Positions 26,415 through 35,184 of a stretch of DNA of 64,000 nt are shown here, piece by piece. The stretch spans positions 1 to 64,000 of the forward strand of contig NZ_JAHZST010000021.1 in assembly GCF_019457885.1 (NCBI RefSeq), read 5' to 3'. A program made the position numbers and the translations under genes. The stretch is from Shewanella nanhaiensis (GTDB taxonomy: Bacteria > Pseudomonadota > Gammaproteobacteria > Enterobacterales > Shewanellaceae). The notes beneath the pieces are model-generated. The model had not been told where the DNA came from, ran no database searches, and saw nothing but the letters and a program-made list of their open reading frames with translations. Every line of letters begins with the position of its first letter. Positions within the stretch are counted from its first letter, which is position 1.

Positions 26415-27458
26415 ATGAGCCTAAACTTAAATAGCATTACCTCCTTGTGTTTACTTCGCCTCTCAGCAATTGGCGATGTGTGTCATGCCGTGGCTATGGT
26501 GCAAGCGATACAGAAGCAATACCCCAACCTCAAGATCACTTGGGTGATAGGTAAAGTTGAGTATCAGCTGCTTAAGCATCTGCCTGGAGTGGAGTTTGTT
26601 ATTTTCGACAAATCTCAGGGGTGGAGAAGTTACTTTAATTTGAGAAAAGCGTTAGAAGGGCAGAGATTTGATGTCTTGCTGCATATGCAAGTTGCGCTGC
26701 GAGCGACGATTGCATCATTGGCTATCTCGGCTAAAACTCGTATCGGTTTCGATCGCGCCCGCGCAAAAGAGGGCCAGTGGTTAGTCACAAACCATAGAGT
26801 GGATGCGATAGCCTCTCCCCATGTCCTTGAGGGCTTTATGGGGTTTGCTAAAACCTTAGGTGTGACGGATTTTACTCCACAATGGAATATCCCAGTTCCC
26901 GAGGCTGATACAGCTTTTGCTAAGCAGTTACTGCCAGATGAAGAGAGGAGCTTAGTGATCTGTGCTGCTGCCAGTAAAGCTGAGCGTAACTGGTTACCAG
27001 AGCGCTATGCGGCCGTCGCAGAACATGCCATCGCTAAAGGTTACCGGGTGATCTTGTGTGGTGGGCCTACTGAGTTAGAGCAAACTTTGGCGCAACAGAT
27101 TGTGAGTCATTGTAGACAACCACTGGAAAATCAAGTGGGTAAGACTTCGCTTACTCAGTTATTGGCGGTATTAAAGCAAGCTTCAATCGTATTGGCTCCT
27201 GATACAGGCCCCGCTCATATGGCCGTAACACAGGGCACGCCAGTTATCGGGCTTTATGCCCACTCCAATCCAGGGCGTACTGGACCCTATACGAGTCTTG
27301 AACATGTGGTGAGTGTGTATGACGAGGCGATAGCGACTCAACATAGTCAGTCAGTTGTTTGGGGAACACGAGCCAAAGGTGAGCACCTGATGGAGATGAT
27401 TGAGGTCGCCCCTGTTCTGTCTGTGTTTGATGGCTTAGCCCATGAATTCGATAAATAA
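26415..27458 (+). CDS. Glycosyltransferase family 9 (heptosyltransferase-like)
   Basis: The family-9 signature is clear: LCLLRLSAIGDVCHAVAMVQ at the N-terminus, ITWVIGKVEY, then the C-terminal nucleotide-sugar site ICAAASKAERNWLPERYAAVA, ILCGGPTELE and LAPDTGPAHMAVTQGTPVIGLYAHSNPGRTGPY (in part). These enzymes transfer heptose from ADP-heptose to LPS inner core. It could be a WaaC or WaaF relative, and which one cannot be decided. The frame opens at a TTG at 26385; I prefer the ATG at 26415 (347 residues), which gives a family-like N-terminus. The 26112-26384 gap upstream is AT-rich, with a short CCGCGTTCGCGG palindrome. Confidence 0.9.
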   Translation: MSLNLNSITSLCLLRLSAIGDVCHAVAMVQAIQKQYPNLKITWVIGKVEYQLLKHLPGVEFVIFDKSQGWRSYFNLRKALEGQRFDVLLHMQVALRATIASLAISAKTRIGFDRARAKEGQWLVTNHRVDAIASPHVLEGFMGFAKTLGVTDFTPQWNIPVPEADTAFAKQLLPDEERSLVICAAASKAERNWLPERYAAVAEHAIAKGYRVILCGGPTELEQTLAQQIVSHCRQPLENQVGKTSLTQLLAVLKQASIVLAPDTGPAHMAVTQGTPVIGLYAHSNPGRTGPYTSLEHVVSVYDEAIATQHSQSVVWGTRAKGEHLMEMIEVAPVLSVFDGLAHEFDK

Positions 27459-27504
27459 GTCTCTATAGTAAATTAATCATAAGTTTTATCTTGAAGGTGT
27501 ATTG

Positions 27505-28401
27505 ATGCAAGAGTTGAAAAGGGTTCTGGCTGAGCTGTCAGAGCAAGAGTTCGTGTTTATCCCCAATCCAGGCAATGCCGGAGATTCTTTGATCAATGCT
27601 GCTAGTTTTCAGTTTCTAGATGATATGAAGCTTAGCTACAAGGTTATATCTCCTCGAGAAATTAAGCAGGCTTTGAAAAAAGGGCGCTCGATTGTAGATA
27701 CGTTTAATCTTAAAGATAAAGTGGTTGTGCTTGGCGGTGGTGGTGGATTTACCGAACATTACCCCTACTCCAATGCCTTAGTTAGTGCTCTTGATAGGCA
27801 AGTTAGCCAATTGATTTTGCTCCCTTGTACCATAGAGGGATACCAGGAAACCTTAAGCGGGCTGAGCGATAGTGTGACTGTTTTTTGCCGTGAAAAGGTG
27901 AGCTTTGAGTATCTTAATCGCGTCTGTAATGGGCCGACAATATACCTGAGCCATGACATGGTATTTGCTGCTGACTTTACACGTATTATGGCGGTAAAAT
28001 CCTCTCTTTCATCTATTCGAAATCGTATTAAAGCGGCTAAAAGCCGTGCTCAAGTCGCCGATTATATTAAGCGTAATGGCAAGGTTAAGCTGAATGCTCT
28101 GCGGTTAGATGAGGAGCGCAGTGATATCGAGGTGCCAGCTGAGAACATGGATATGTCGGCACTATTTTCGTTGGGGACAAAAACCAAAGCCACCAACTTC
28201 TATGCCGCTCAGGAGTTCTTGTCACACTTAGATAAGTTTGAACAGGTCGTGACCAACCGGCTGCATGTGTGCATCGCGTCAACCCTGCTAGGCAAGCAAG
28301 TTACCTTCCTTGATAACTCCTATTTTAAAAATCGTGCCGTGTTTGAACGCTCAATGGGTGAGTTTAACAATATTAAGCTAGTGAGTGAGTTACCAAACTA
28401 G
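27505..28401 (+). CDS. Polysaccharide pyruvyl transferase family protein
   Basis: The N-terminal NPGNAGDSLINAAS and glycine-rich VVVLGGGGGF motifs, plus VTNRLHVCIASTLLGKQVTFLDNSYFKN near the C-terminus, fit the polysaccharide pyruvyl transferase family. These enzymes add pyruvate ketals, using PEP, to surface sugars. Some family members have other activities. An AAGGTG lies just upstream of the ATG at 27505. It follows the GT9 gene by 47 bases and probably shares its transcript. Its 3' end overlaps the convergent GT2 gene by 29 bases. Confidence 0.82.
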   Translation: MQELKRVLAELSEQEFVFIPNPGNAGDSLINAASFQFLDDMKLSYKVISPREIKQALKKGRSIVDTFNLKDKVVVLGGGGGFTEHYPYSNALVSALDRQVSQLILLPCTIEGYQETLSGLSDSVTVFCREKVSFEYLNRVCNGPTIYLSHDMVFAADFTRIMAVKSSLSSIRNRIKAAKSRAQVADYIKRNGKVKLNALRLDEERSDIEVPAENMDMSALFSLGTKTKATNFYAAQEFLSHLDKFEQVVTNRLHVCIASTLLGKQVTFLDNSYFKNRAVFERSMGEFNNIKLVSELPN

Positions 28402-29221
28402 CATCAAATTCATCAGTTTGGGGTAATTCGACTGTTATAAATTCGTTTATCCCTAGCGGACACCAGCGGGCCCTATTGATTTTGATATCTTCAAAAATAG
28501 CTCTATTGACCTCTAGCAGGGCTTTAGGGCTTTCGTCATGGTAGATATGAAAAGCGATTCCTGCATATTTTAGGCGCTTTCTTTTGATGCCACTGTTGAT
28601 CATACGCAGGGCGAACTCCTTATCTTCAGGCCCCCAACCTTCAAACTGTGTATTAAAGCCGTTGACGGTTAGTACATCTGCTTTCCAGAAAGCCAAATTA
28701 CACCCGTGGATCCCCTCAACACTGTTTGTTTGTGTCTTGCTCATCAGGCTAGGTTGCCAAGCGAGCCTAAGCGCATTCTCACGCCCGCGAGATAAACCTC
28801 GACTAAATAGTGTTAGCGCCTTAGGAGATTTGAGCTGCTTTTGGCTTAACTGAGGTGAGAGCTTGACTCGTTTACCAGTAATGAAGAAGCCTTTCTCTGC
28901 ATGCTTAAGGTGATCTGCAATAAACTTGTGGTGCAGGATCATATCGCCATCGATCATGATTATGTAGTCCATCTTAGCGACAGAGATAGCCTTATTTCGG
29001 CTACGGGATAATCTAAAACCATTGTCCTCCTGCCAGCTATGGACTATTGGAATGGAGGAGCGACCTTGGTAGTGGCGAATCACCTCTTTCGTCTCTTGGG
29101 TAGAGCCGTCATCGGCAATAATGATCTCATCGGGAGTGACAGATTGTGACATGACGCTCTCAAGTACTCGAGCTAACGCTTCGGGCCAGTTATAAGTGGT
29201 AATGATGAGTGATGAGGTCAT
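28373..29221 (-). CDS. Glycosyltransferase family 2
   Basis: A GT-A fold enzyme. SLIITTYNWPEALARVLES opens the protein and DEIIIADDGSTQETKEVI follows. YIIMIDGDMILHHKFI gives the metal-binding DGD. The C-terminal FEGWGPEDKEFALRMINSG matches the family-7 C-terminal region of chondroitin-polymerase-like proteins. The TTG at 29233 is in frame, but the ATG at 29221 has GGAAAG spaced correctly, giving 282 residues. Sugar and acceptor are unknown; it probably adds an outer-core residue. Confidence 0.88.
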   Translation of the reverse strand: MTSSLIITTYNWPEALARVLESVMSQSVTPDEIIIADDGSTQETKEVIRHYQGRSSIPIVHSWQEDNGFRLSRSRNKAISVAKMDYIIMIDGDMILHHKFIADHLKHAEKGFFITGKRVKLSPQLSQKQLKSPKALTLFSRGLSRGRENALRLAWQPSLMSKTQTNSVEGIHGCNLAFWKADVLTVNGFNTQFEGWGPEDKEFALRMINSGIKRKRLKYAGIAFHIYHDESPKALLEVNRAIFEDIKINRARWCPLGINEFITVELPQTDEFDASLVTHSLA

Positions 29222-29542
29222 GATGCTTTCCAATCTTGAACATAACGAAAAAGAGTGAGTATTTTATACACTCATTTTTCTCTGGTTAAGAGCTGAAAGC
29301 CAGTTATCATGGGCTTTTTGTGACCTTGTGCATACGCTTGTTTTTTGTTTGATCTTTTTGTTGTCTTGGTGTGTTTTTTTGATTTTTAGTCTGTGTGAGT
29401 TGTTTTTTTGTATCGGGCAATTTAACAGCATAGTTACAGCTGTTTTATTTGCTTAAGTGTGTTTCTTAGTTGTTTTCAACGTTGCTAGTGTGTGCTTTTT
29501 TGGTAGACTATCCTCATATTTTCTATTTTGTGAGTTAGGTAA
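29222..29542. other. Gene-free, T-rich divergent promoter region
   Basis: This 321-base gap between two divergent glycosyltransferase genes has long T and TG tracts on the plus strand (TTTTTTGTTTGATCTTTTTG style) and no coding frame. No ops/JUMPstart element was recognised. Promoters for both flanking genes must lie here. Confidence 0.5.
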
Positions 29543-30298
29543 GTGGATCATCCAAACGTTTCATTCGTACTGACTAGTTGTAATCGCTTTGATCTGCTCG
29601 AAGAGACCTTAATCAGTTTCTTTAAGTTTAATACTTACCCGATCGCGCAATATGTGATTATTGAAGATAGCCACAATCGGGATAAGCTCGATAGAGTGCT
29701 AGCTAAATTTCCCGATATCGATTTCACTGTACTTAACAATGAGCCGCAATTAGGCCAGATGAAGAGTATCGATAGGGCTTATTCAGTGGTCACTTCCGAG
29801 TATATTTTCCACTGTGAAGATGATTGGGAGTTTTACCGTGAGGGCTTTATTGAGGAGTCATTTAAAGTTCTCAATGCCGATGAGAAGGTGGTGACCATCT
29901 GGCTTAGAGAGCAAGATGATACCAATGAGCATCCGGTAGAGCCTGAGATCTTCTATTGTGGTGAAGACCAATCTACCCCCTACCAGATAATGAAGCGCAA
30001 CCATAGACGCCGAGAGCGTTCAAGCCTATGGCATGGTTTCACCTTTAATCCAGGTTTAAGAAGGCTCAAGGATTATCAGCTATTCGCACCTATCGGTGAG
30101 CTGGGTGGTGAGCTGAATATGAGTGAGCTTTATCATGATAAAGGCTTTAAAGCAGCAATATTTCCTAAAGGCTCAGTGCGCCATATCGGCGATCATCGCG
30201 GCATTAGATATAAGGTTGGTCAAAGCCAACTGGCTAAGGATTTTTCCGTTGGCTTTAAAAGAGTTAAAGCCAAGGTGTGTCATATCTTGGGAATATAA
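29543..30298 (+). CDS. Glycosyltransferase of the GT2-like superfamily
   Basis: The 251-residue protein opens with VSFVLTSCNRFDLLEETL and has YVIIEDSHNRDKL and, as metal site, YIFHCEDDWEFYREGFI (EDD in place of DxD). The region WHGFTFNPGLRRLKDYQ is seen in glycosyltransferases of LPS loci. The start GTG has AGG 7 nt upstream. The EDDWEF motif resembles fucosyl- or hexosyl-transferases of marine bacteria, but the donor is not known. Convergent with waaE. Confidence 0.75.
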   Translation: MDHPNVSFVLTSCNRFDLLEETLISFFKFNTYPIAQYVIIEDSHNRDKLDRVLAKFPDIDFTVLNNEPQLGQMKSIDRAYSVVTSEYIFHCEDDWEFYREGFIEESFKVLNADEKVVTIWLREQDDTNEHPVEPEIFYCGEDQSTPYQIMKRNHRRRERSSLWHGFTFNPGLRRLKDYQLFAPIGELGGELNMSELYHDKGFKAAIFPKGSVRHIGDHRGIRYKVGQSQLAKDFSVGFKRVKAKVCHILGI

Positions 30299-30314
30299 TA
30301 GCGGTTAGTCGCTT

Positions 30315-30337
30315 GCGCTATATACAGTGTATAGCGC
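30315..30337. terminator. Hairpin between convergent glycosyltransferase genes
   Basis: GCGCTATA (30315-30322) pairs with TATAGCGC (30330-30337). With flanking T tracts it may act as a bidirectional terminator. Confidence 0.5.
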
Positions 30338-30356
30338 TATCTTTATCGCATTAAGC

Positions 30357-31115
30357 CTATTTATTCTCTTTTAACTGATGGTGTTCATACAGCTTAGCTT
30401 CTTTGATAAAAGCGTAATAGGCATCCATAACCGCTAAGATAAAACCGCGTCTTCCAGAGAATATTTTCCGTTGAATGAAATACTCTTTGATAAAGATAAG
30501 CGGAAAAACCGTAATCAATTTCAAGTTGGAAAACTTCTTCCCTTTTGCAAACTTCTCATCGGCTTTTAAGCCAGAATAACTGTTGTTTTTGCTGGTGATA
30601 GCTTCAATCGAGCAATAGCCAAAGTGATCAAAGGTTTCATTGATAAAGATCTCCTTGCCATCCACCGTTGCGCTTTCATGGGCTAAGCGAGAGTCATCGA
30701 AGAAAGACTTTGAGCGCTTATAAAACCTATGGTTATTAGGTTTCTTACTCCAAGACGATAGCGGTTTATCGATAAAGATATCGTTGCGCCAAAAGCGAAC
30801 GCTGTCCGCTTTATCTTGCTCCATAATGGTCTTAAACGCTTCGATTAAACTGGTGTTTATCGCTTCATCGCCATCTAGGTTCAGTACCCACTCGTGTGAG
30901 CAGAGGGACATAGCGTACTGCTTCTGTTTGGCGTAGCCCTGCCAAGGATGGGAGTAGATTTTAGCGCCATAACGCTCGGCTATCGCCAAAGTACCATCAG
31001 TACTCCCTGAGTCGACCAATATCACCTCATCCAAAAGAGAGACACTTTGTAGTGTTTTCTCAATATGCTTCTCTTCATTCTTGGTGATGATAAATACGCT
31101 AATAGGCAGTTTCAT
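30357..31115 (-). CDS. waaE: WaaE/KdtX-like LPS core glycosyltransferase
   Basis: The 252-residue GT2 enzyme has ISVFIITKNEEKHIEKTLQS, DEVILVDSGSTDGTLAIAERYGAK (in part) and WVLNLDGDEAI, plus the C-terminal pattern (RNDIFIDKPL, RRGFILAVMDAYYAFIKEAKLYE) of WaaE/KdtX proteins. In Klebsiella WaaE adds beta-1,4-glucose to heptose I of the inner core. In many bacteria the gene sits beside coaD, as it nearly does here. The exact sugar in this organism is inferred. Confidence 0.85.
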   Translation of the reverse strand: MKLPISVFIITKNEEKHIEKTLQSVSLLDEVILVDSGSTDGTLAIAERYGAKIYSHPWQGYAKQKQYAMSLCSHEWVLNLDGDEAINTSLIEAFKTIMEQDKADSVRFWRNDIFIDKPLSSWSKKPNNHRFYKRSKSFFDDSRLAHESATVDGKEIFINETFDHFGYCSIEAITSKNNSYSGLKADEKFAKGKKFSNLKLITVFPLIFIKEYFIQRKIFSGRRGFILAVMDAYYAFIKEAKLYEHHQLKENK

Positions 31116-31238
31116 AATGGCTTCGTTAAGGCAAATTAATTGAACAGGATTCTAACATCAAATAGGGAAATTTTATGAAATAAAATAGCTGCATGTTATT
31201 ATCCTCGCCAAATGTGTTTCTACTCTTTCGATGGTCCA

Positions 31239-31985
31239 ATGAAATTTAATGTAATGGTGATTAATCTCGATTCCAGCACCGACAGGTGGGAGTCTATGAC
31301 TAAACAGTGTGAACCTTTAGGCATCACGCCTGAAAGAGTTTCAGCTGTGCGTGGCAGCCTGCTCAGTGAGAAAGAGAAGAGTGATGTTTACCAGCTTTCG
31401 GCCAACCTTTCTAAGTATGACAAGATACTCAACGATGGTGAAATTGGCTGTTACATGAGCCACATTCGCTGCTGGGAGCAGATAGTCGAGCAGGAGTTAG
31501 ATTTTGCTTTGGTGCTGGAAGATGACGCCATATTAACCGATGACATTGTTAAGTATGTTGAGAAGTTAGCGCCTAGCAGTGCCGATTGGGATTACATTAA
31601 GCTTTCCCATGGTAGTAAGGTTAAGTCTGCCGTTGACTCCATGGATCTTGGTGACGGCTTAACGTTAAGAAAGGAGCTAAAGCTGCCCTCAACCACCACT
31701 GGACAGCTTATTTCGTTTGCAGGAGCGAAGAAACTTTTAGCACACGCCTACCCAATCACTAGACCGATAGATATGGATATTCAGTATTGGTTTGAGAAGT
31801 CGCTTCGCTGCTTTGTGGTTGCGCCTTTTCCTATCTTAAATGGCGACTTTGGTAGTGAGATCAATAAAACTGACGATAGACGTTTCGTTAAAAAGAGACC
31901 GATTCGACGGGTACTGCAAAAAATACGCTATGAAGTATTACTCTTGTGCAGCCGTCATAAGTTACCTGATTTCCCTAAGTTATAG
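31239..31985 (+). CDS. Glycosyltransferase family 25 (LPS biosynthesis)
   Basis: The pattern VMVINLDSSTDRWESM, ERVSAVRG, GEIGCYMSHIRCWEQI and FALVLEDDAIL identifies GT25, the LgtB/LpsA family of LPS galactosyl-type transferases. The frame is open from an ATG at 31212. I favour the ATG at 31239, which starts MKFNVMVINLD as in relatives (249 residues). It is divergent from waaE and upstream of coaD. Confidence 0.87.
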   Translation: MKFNVMVINLDSSTDRWESMTKQCEPLGITPERVSAVRGSLLSEKEKSDVYQLSANLSKYDKILNDGEIGCYMSHIRCWEQIVEQELDFALVLEDDAILTDDIVKYVEKLAPSSADWDYIKLSHGSKVKSAVDSMDLGDGLTLRKELKLPSTTTGQLISFAGAKKLLAHAYPITRPIDMDIQYWFEKSLRCFVVAPFPILNGDFGSEINKTDDRRFVKKRPIRRVLQKIRYEVLLLCSRHKLPDFPKL

Positions 31986-32094
31986 TGTTGAGCCGTATGT
32001 GGACAATTCACATGCAAAAATAAACCAAGTAAGATGTGTGTCTGACTCATCTGTCGTTCCAATGGATGTTGGAATCATCACCGGATAGAAAATA

Positions 32095-32571
32095 GTGCAT
32101 AAACGAGCAATATATCCAGGGACTTTTGATCCCGTAACTAACGGACACGCTGACCTTATCGAAAGGGCGGCTAAACTTTTCCAGCATGTTGTGATCGGCA
32201 TTGCGGCGAATCCCTCTAAGCAACCCAGGTTTACTCTTGATGAGCGAGTTCAGCTACTAAAGCTAGTGACCGCGCATCTTGATAATGTCGAAGTGGTGGG
32301 ATTTAGTGGTCTGTTAGTGGATTTTGCTAAAGATCAGCAAGCGAGTGTGCTTGTGCGAGGATTACGGGCTGTATCTGATTTCGAATATGAATTTCAGTTG
32401 GCCAATATGAATCGTCGTTTAGATCCTGATCTCGAAAGCGTCTTTTTAACACCGTCGGAAGAAAACTCATTTATCTCCTCAACGTTAGTGAAAGAGGTGG
32501 CATTGCACGGTGGGGATGTTAGCCAATTTGTTCACCCGGAAGTGAGTAAAGCACTTCTTAGCAAAGGATAG
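32095..32571 (+). CDS. coaD: Phosphopantetheine adenylyltransferase
   Basis: The 158-residue enzyme (E. coli 159) makes dephospho-CoA from 4'-phosphopantetheine and ATP. The nucleotidyl-transferase signature reads YPGTFDPVTNGHADLI, with GH of the (H/T)XGH site. LVRGLRAVSDFEYEFQLANMN and FISSTLVKEVA are highly conserved. It begins with GTG. In many Proteobacteria coaD neighbours waaA/waaE, as here. The next gene begins 13 bases after its stop. Confidence 0.96.
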   Translation: MHKRAIYPGTFDPVTNGHADLIERAAKLFQHVVIGIAANPSKQPRFTLDERVQLLKLVTAHLDNVEVVGFSGLLVDFAKDQQASVLVRGLRAVSDFEYEFQLANMNRRLDPDLESVFLTPSEENSFISSTLVKEVALHGGDVSQFVHPEVSKALLSKG

Positions 32572-32583
32572 CCGTTAATTTTT

Positions 32584-34089
32584 ATGTTGAAATCTTATAG
32601 CGCCAAGCTGATCACAGCTTTTCTGTTTAGTATCTCTCTACTGTCGTCATCGTTTACTGTGATGTCAGCTCCTTGGGTTGATGTGTCTGATATCTACCTA
32701 AGGGCAGATATCCAGGCGTTGGCCGATGAAGGCGTGATCACTGTGCCTGTTAATACTTATCCGCTGATGTGGTCTGGTATTGCGGTTGATCTGAACAAAG
32801 TTGAGCCATCGACCTTGACGCCTGCATTAGCGAAAGCGTTTGCTCGAGTGAATTTTTACTATCGCAACGCCGTTGGTAACAAAGGCAATACACGGATTAA
32901 GGCCGCTGCTGCAACAGATCCTGCTCGTTTCCAGCATTTTGGTTCTGATTATCGCGAGAAAGGGGAACTGCAGGTTTCCCATGAATACCTTGGTGAGCGC
33001 TTCGCTTACAAGATTGCCGCATCGGCCAACTATGACGCGACAGATGATAAAGAGTTTCGTCTCGATGACTCCTACTTAGCGATGGCGCTCGGTAACTGGA
33101 TGTTTACCGCCGGTGCCATTGAGCAGTGGTGGGGTCCAGGTTTCGATTCCGCCATGCACAGATCAAACAATGCGCGCCCTTTGCCATCTGTGATGGTGAC
33201 TCGCAACAATGCTGCTGCTTTTGAAACCCCTTGGCTCTCTTGGTTAGGTCCTTGGACGTTAACAGCAGGTGTGAGCCGTCTAGAGGAGGAGCGTGCTATT
33301 GCCAACCCTCTACTGTGGAACTTTCGCAGTTCGCTTCGCCCCTTCAGGCAACTAGAGATTGGTTTTTCCTGGGCAACCCAGTTCTGTGGCGAGGGTGAGG
33401 AGTGTTCGTTTAAGAGCGCACTAAAATCGATAACTGGTCAACGTGATTGTCGTGCTGAAAATGTCGGCGAAATTGGCTGTAGTAGTTACGGTAATCAGAT
33501 GGCGGGTTATGATGTTCGCTTTAGCGATACTTGGTTTAATGTGCCTTTTGGCATCTATTACGAGAAGACTTGCGAAGATGCTAACGGTTCAGCACCTTGG
33601 GATATCGTCGATTGTGGTCACGCAGCGGGTCTAGATACACGTTTTAACTCAGACAGTGCGCAGTACAGACTGTTTTTTGAATATACAGATACTATGGTTG
33701 CTTGTGGTGCCGATGACAATGTTTTCAACTGTATGTATGAGCACAGTGAGTACAGAAGTGGCTCACGTTATTATGGTAAAACCTATGGCAGCACCTATGA
33801 AAGTGATGCCATCGTTTATGCGCTGGGGTTAATCGGTCAGTTTGAAAATAGCAAAGGGCTCACCTCTATTGTGAGATATGCTCAGCTTAATAAAGATGGT
33901 TCAAGCCCAAGCCATGGTTGGGCGCCACAACCGCCTAAAGAAGATCTGTTAATGTTGGAGCTGAGCTACCGTATGCCTATCTGGCAGGGGATGATGAGTG
34001 TCGGCGGCACAGTGTCTCAATCTGAGTTTGAGGTTGAAGATAAAAAGACAGATGCGACTCTATTTGGCACCTACGAGTATCGTTTTTAG
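32584..34089 (+). CDS. Wzi-family capsule assembly outer-membrane protein
   Basis: The 501-residue protein has a signal peptide (LITAFLFSISLLSSSFTVMSA). It opens with WVDVSDIYLRADIQALADEGVI, then SDYREKGELQVSHEYLGERFA, GAIEQWWGPGFDSAMHRSNNARPLPSVMV (in part) and a C-terminal aromatic (YEYRF), all typical of Wzi beta-barrels. Wzi binds capsular polysaccharide at the surface in Klebsiella and E. coli. The gene stands alone with a terminator, and no capsule export genes are in view. It may instead hold an exopolysaccharide or LPS-linked glycan. Confidence 0.88.
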   Translation: MLKSYSAKLITAFLFSISLLSSSFTVMSAPWVDVSDIYLRADIQALADEGVITVPVNTYPLMWSGIAVDLNKVEPSTLTPALAKAFARVNFYYRNAVGNKGNTRIKAAAATDPARFQHFGSDYREKGELQVSHEYLGERFAYKIAASANYDATDDKEFRLDDSYLAMALGNWMFTAGAIEQWWGPGFDSAMHRSNNARPLPSVMVTRNNAAAFETPWLSWLGPWTLTAGVSRLEEERAIANPLLWNFRSSLRPFRQLEIGFSWATQFCGEGEECSFKSALKSITGQRDCRAENVGEIGCSSYGNQMAGYDVRFSDTWFNVPFGIYYEKTCEDANGSAPWDIVDCGHAAGLDTRFNSDSAQYRLFFEYTDTMVACGADDNVFNCMYEHSEYRSGSRYYGKTYGSTYESDAIVYALGLIGQFENSKGLTSIVRYAQLNKDGSSPSHGWAPQPPKEDLLMLELSYRMPIWQGMMSVGGTVSQSEFEVEDKKTDATLFGTYEYRF

Positions 34090-34176
34090 AAGAAGGTTTG
34101 AGTGACTGGTTTGGAGTTTCGAGTTCAAGCTAAAGTCAAAGCTTAAAAGCTGGATACTGAAACAGGTTCAGCATGA

Positions 34177-34206
34177 CGAGAAAACCTTAGGGTTTTCTCG
34201 TTTTTA
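34177..34206 (+). terminator. Terminator after the wzi-like gene
   Basis: CGAGAAAACC pairs with GGTTTTCTCG, followed by a long T run (34201 onward), 90 bases after the stop codon. Confidence 0.85.
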
Positions 34207-34220
34207 TTTTTAAGCTATTA

Positions 34221-34296
34221 ACTCGCTACTCGCTACTCGCTACTCGCTACTCGCTACTCGCTACTCGCTACTCGCTACTCGCTACTCGCTACTCGC
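34221..34296 (+). repeat. Heptamer tandem repeat ACTCGCT, about 10.9 copies
   Basis: Ten perfect copies of ACTCGCT (34221-34290) are followed by ACTCGC and then AGTGAGCTTGCGAACGTCC. The latter is the end of the GC-rich dispersed repeat read in reverse. The array seems to be an expanded piece of that element's GCGAGT end. It is not a CRISPR, because there are no spacers. It lies between the wzi terminator and the mutM stop, so length changes would be harmless to coding. Confidence 0.92.
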
Positions 34297-34327
34297 AGTG
34301 AGCTTGCGAACGTCCTAGATTCTCTCT

Positions 34328-35143
34328 TTATCTCGTTTGGCACAAGCCACAGAATACGGTGGCTCTCTGGCCTAGCTTAATCTCACTGAGCAGGTTACCA
34401 CACTGAGTACAGCTCTCTCCTCCACGGCCATAAACGTGAAGTTTCTGAGCGAAGTAGCCCGGCTTGCCTTCGGCGTTGGTAAAGTCTTTTAGGGTGGTTC
34501 CTCCCTGTTTAATCGCATTGGCTAAGATCTGTTTCACCTCTGAAACTAAGATAATCAAGCGCTCTTGATCTACCTTACCCGCTTCCATTTGAGGATGTAT
34601 CCCCGCTGCGAATAGAGCCTCGTTAGCGTAGATATTACCCACACCAACCACGATATGGTTATCCATCAGGCAGAGTTTTATCGCTTTTTTCTTCCCTTTC
34701 AACGACTCAAACAGATAGCTAGGGTTGAATGCGTTTGTTAATGGCTCGGGCCCAAGTTTAGACAGTAGGGGGTGTGCATCAATGGGCAGCTCATACCATA
34801 ACCAGGCACCGAAACGCCTCGGGTCGTTAAAACGTAATATCTTGCCACTGGCTAAGCTCAAATCGATATGATCGTGCTTCTCTACCGGAGTGAGCGCTGT
34901 CACTACTCTTAAACTGCCGGACATTCCTAGATGGACAATTGTCGTACCTGCGTCGGTATCAATAAGTAGATATTTGGCGCGGCGATGCACACTACGTATG
35001 GTTTGACCGACAATCTGCTGCGCTAAATCAGGGACGGGCCAACGCAAGCTGGCGTTACGTACGGTAAGGCCTGTGACCTCTTGGTCAATCAGATAGGGTG
35101 AGACCCCCTGACGGGTGACCTCAACTTCCGGAAGTTCTGGCAT
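34328..35143 (-). CDS. mutM: Formamidopyrimidine-DNA glycosylase
   Basis: A base-excision repair enzyme of 271 residues (E. coli 269) that removes 8-oxoguanine. The mature N-terminus PELPEVEVTRQG has the catalytic Pro and Glu. GMSGSLRV and FNDPRRFGAWLW are DNA-contact regions. The C-terminal zinc finger is CTQCGNLLSEIKLGQRATVFCGLCQ in outline (CX2C then CX2C). A 162-residue membrane protein gene is immediately upstream on the same strand, so they may share a transcript. Confidence 0.97.
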   Translation of the reverse strand: MPELPEVEVTRQGVSPYLIDQEVTGLTVRNASLRWPVPDLAQQIVGQTIRSVHRRAKYLLIDTDAGTTIVHLGMSGSLRVVTALTPVEKHDHIDLSLASGKILRFNDPRRFGAWLWYELPIDAHPLLSKLGPEPLTNAFNPSYLFESLKGKKKAIKLCLMDNHIVVGVGNIYANEALFAAGIHPQMEAGKVDQERLIILVSEVKQILANAIKQGGTTLKDFTNAEGKPGYFAQKLHVYGRGGESCTQCGNLLSEIKLGQRATVFCGLCQTR

Positions 35144-35184
35144 ATTAACTCTCTTGTTTAGCTCTCTTATATTAGCTTTCTTGT

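Noticed and set aside
34221..34296. CRISPR array
   Set aside because: The 7-bp units are contiguous with no spacers, so it is a simple tandem repeat.
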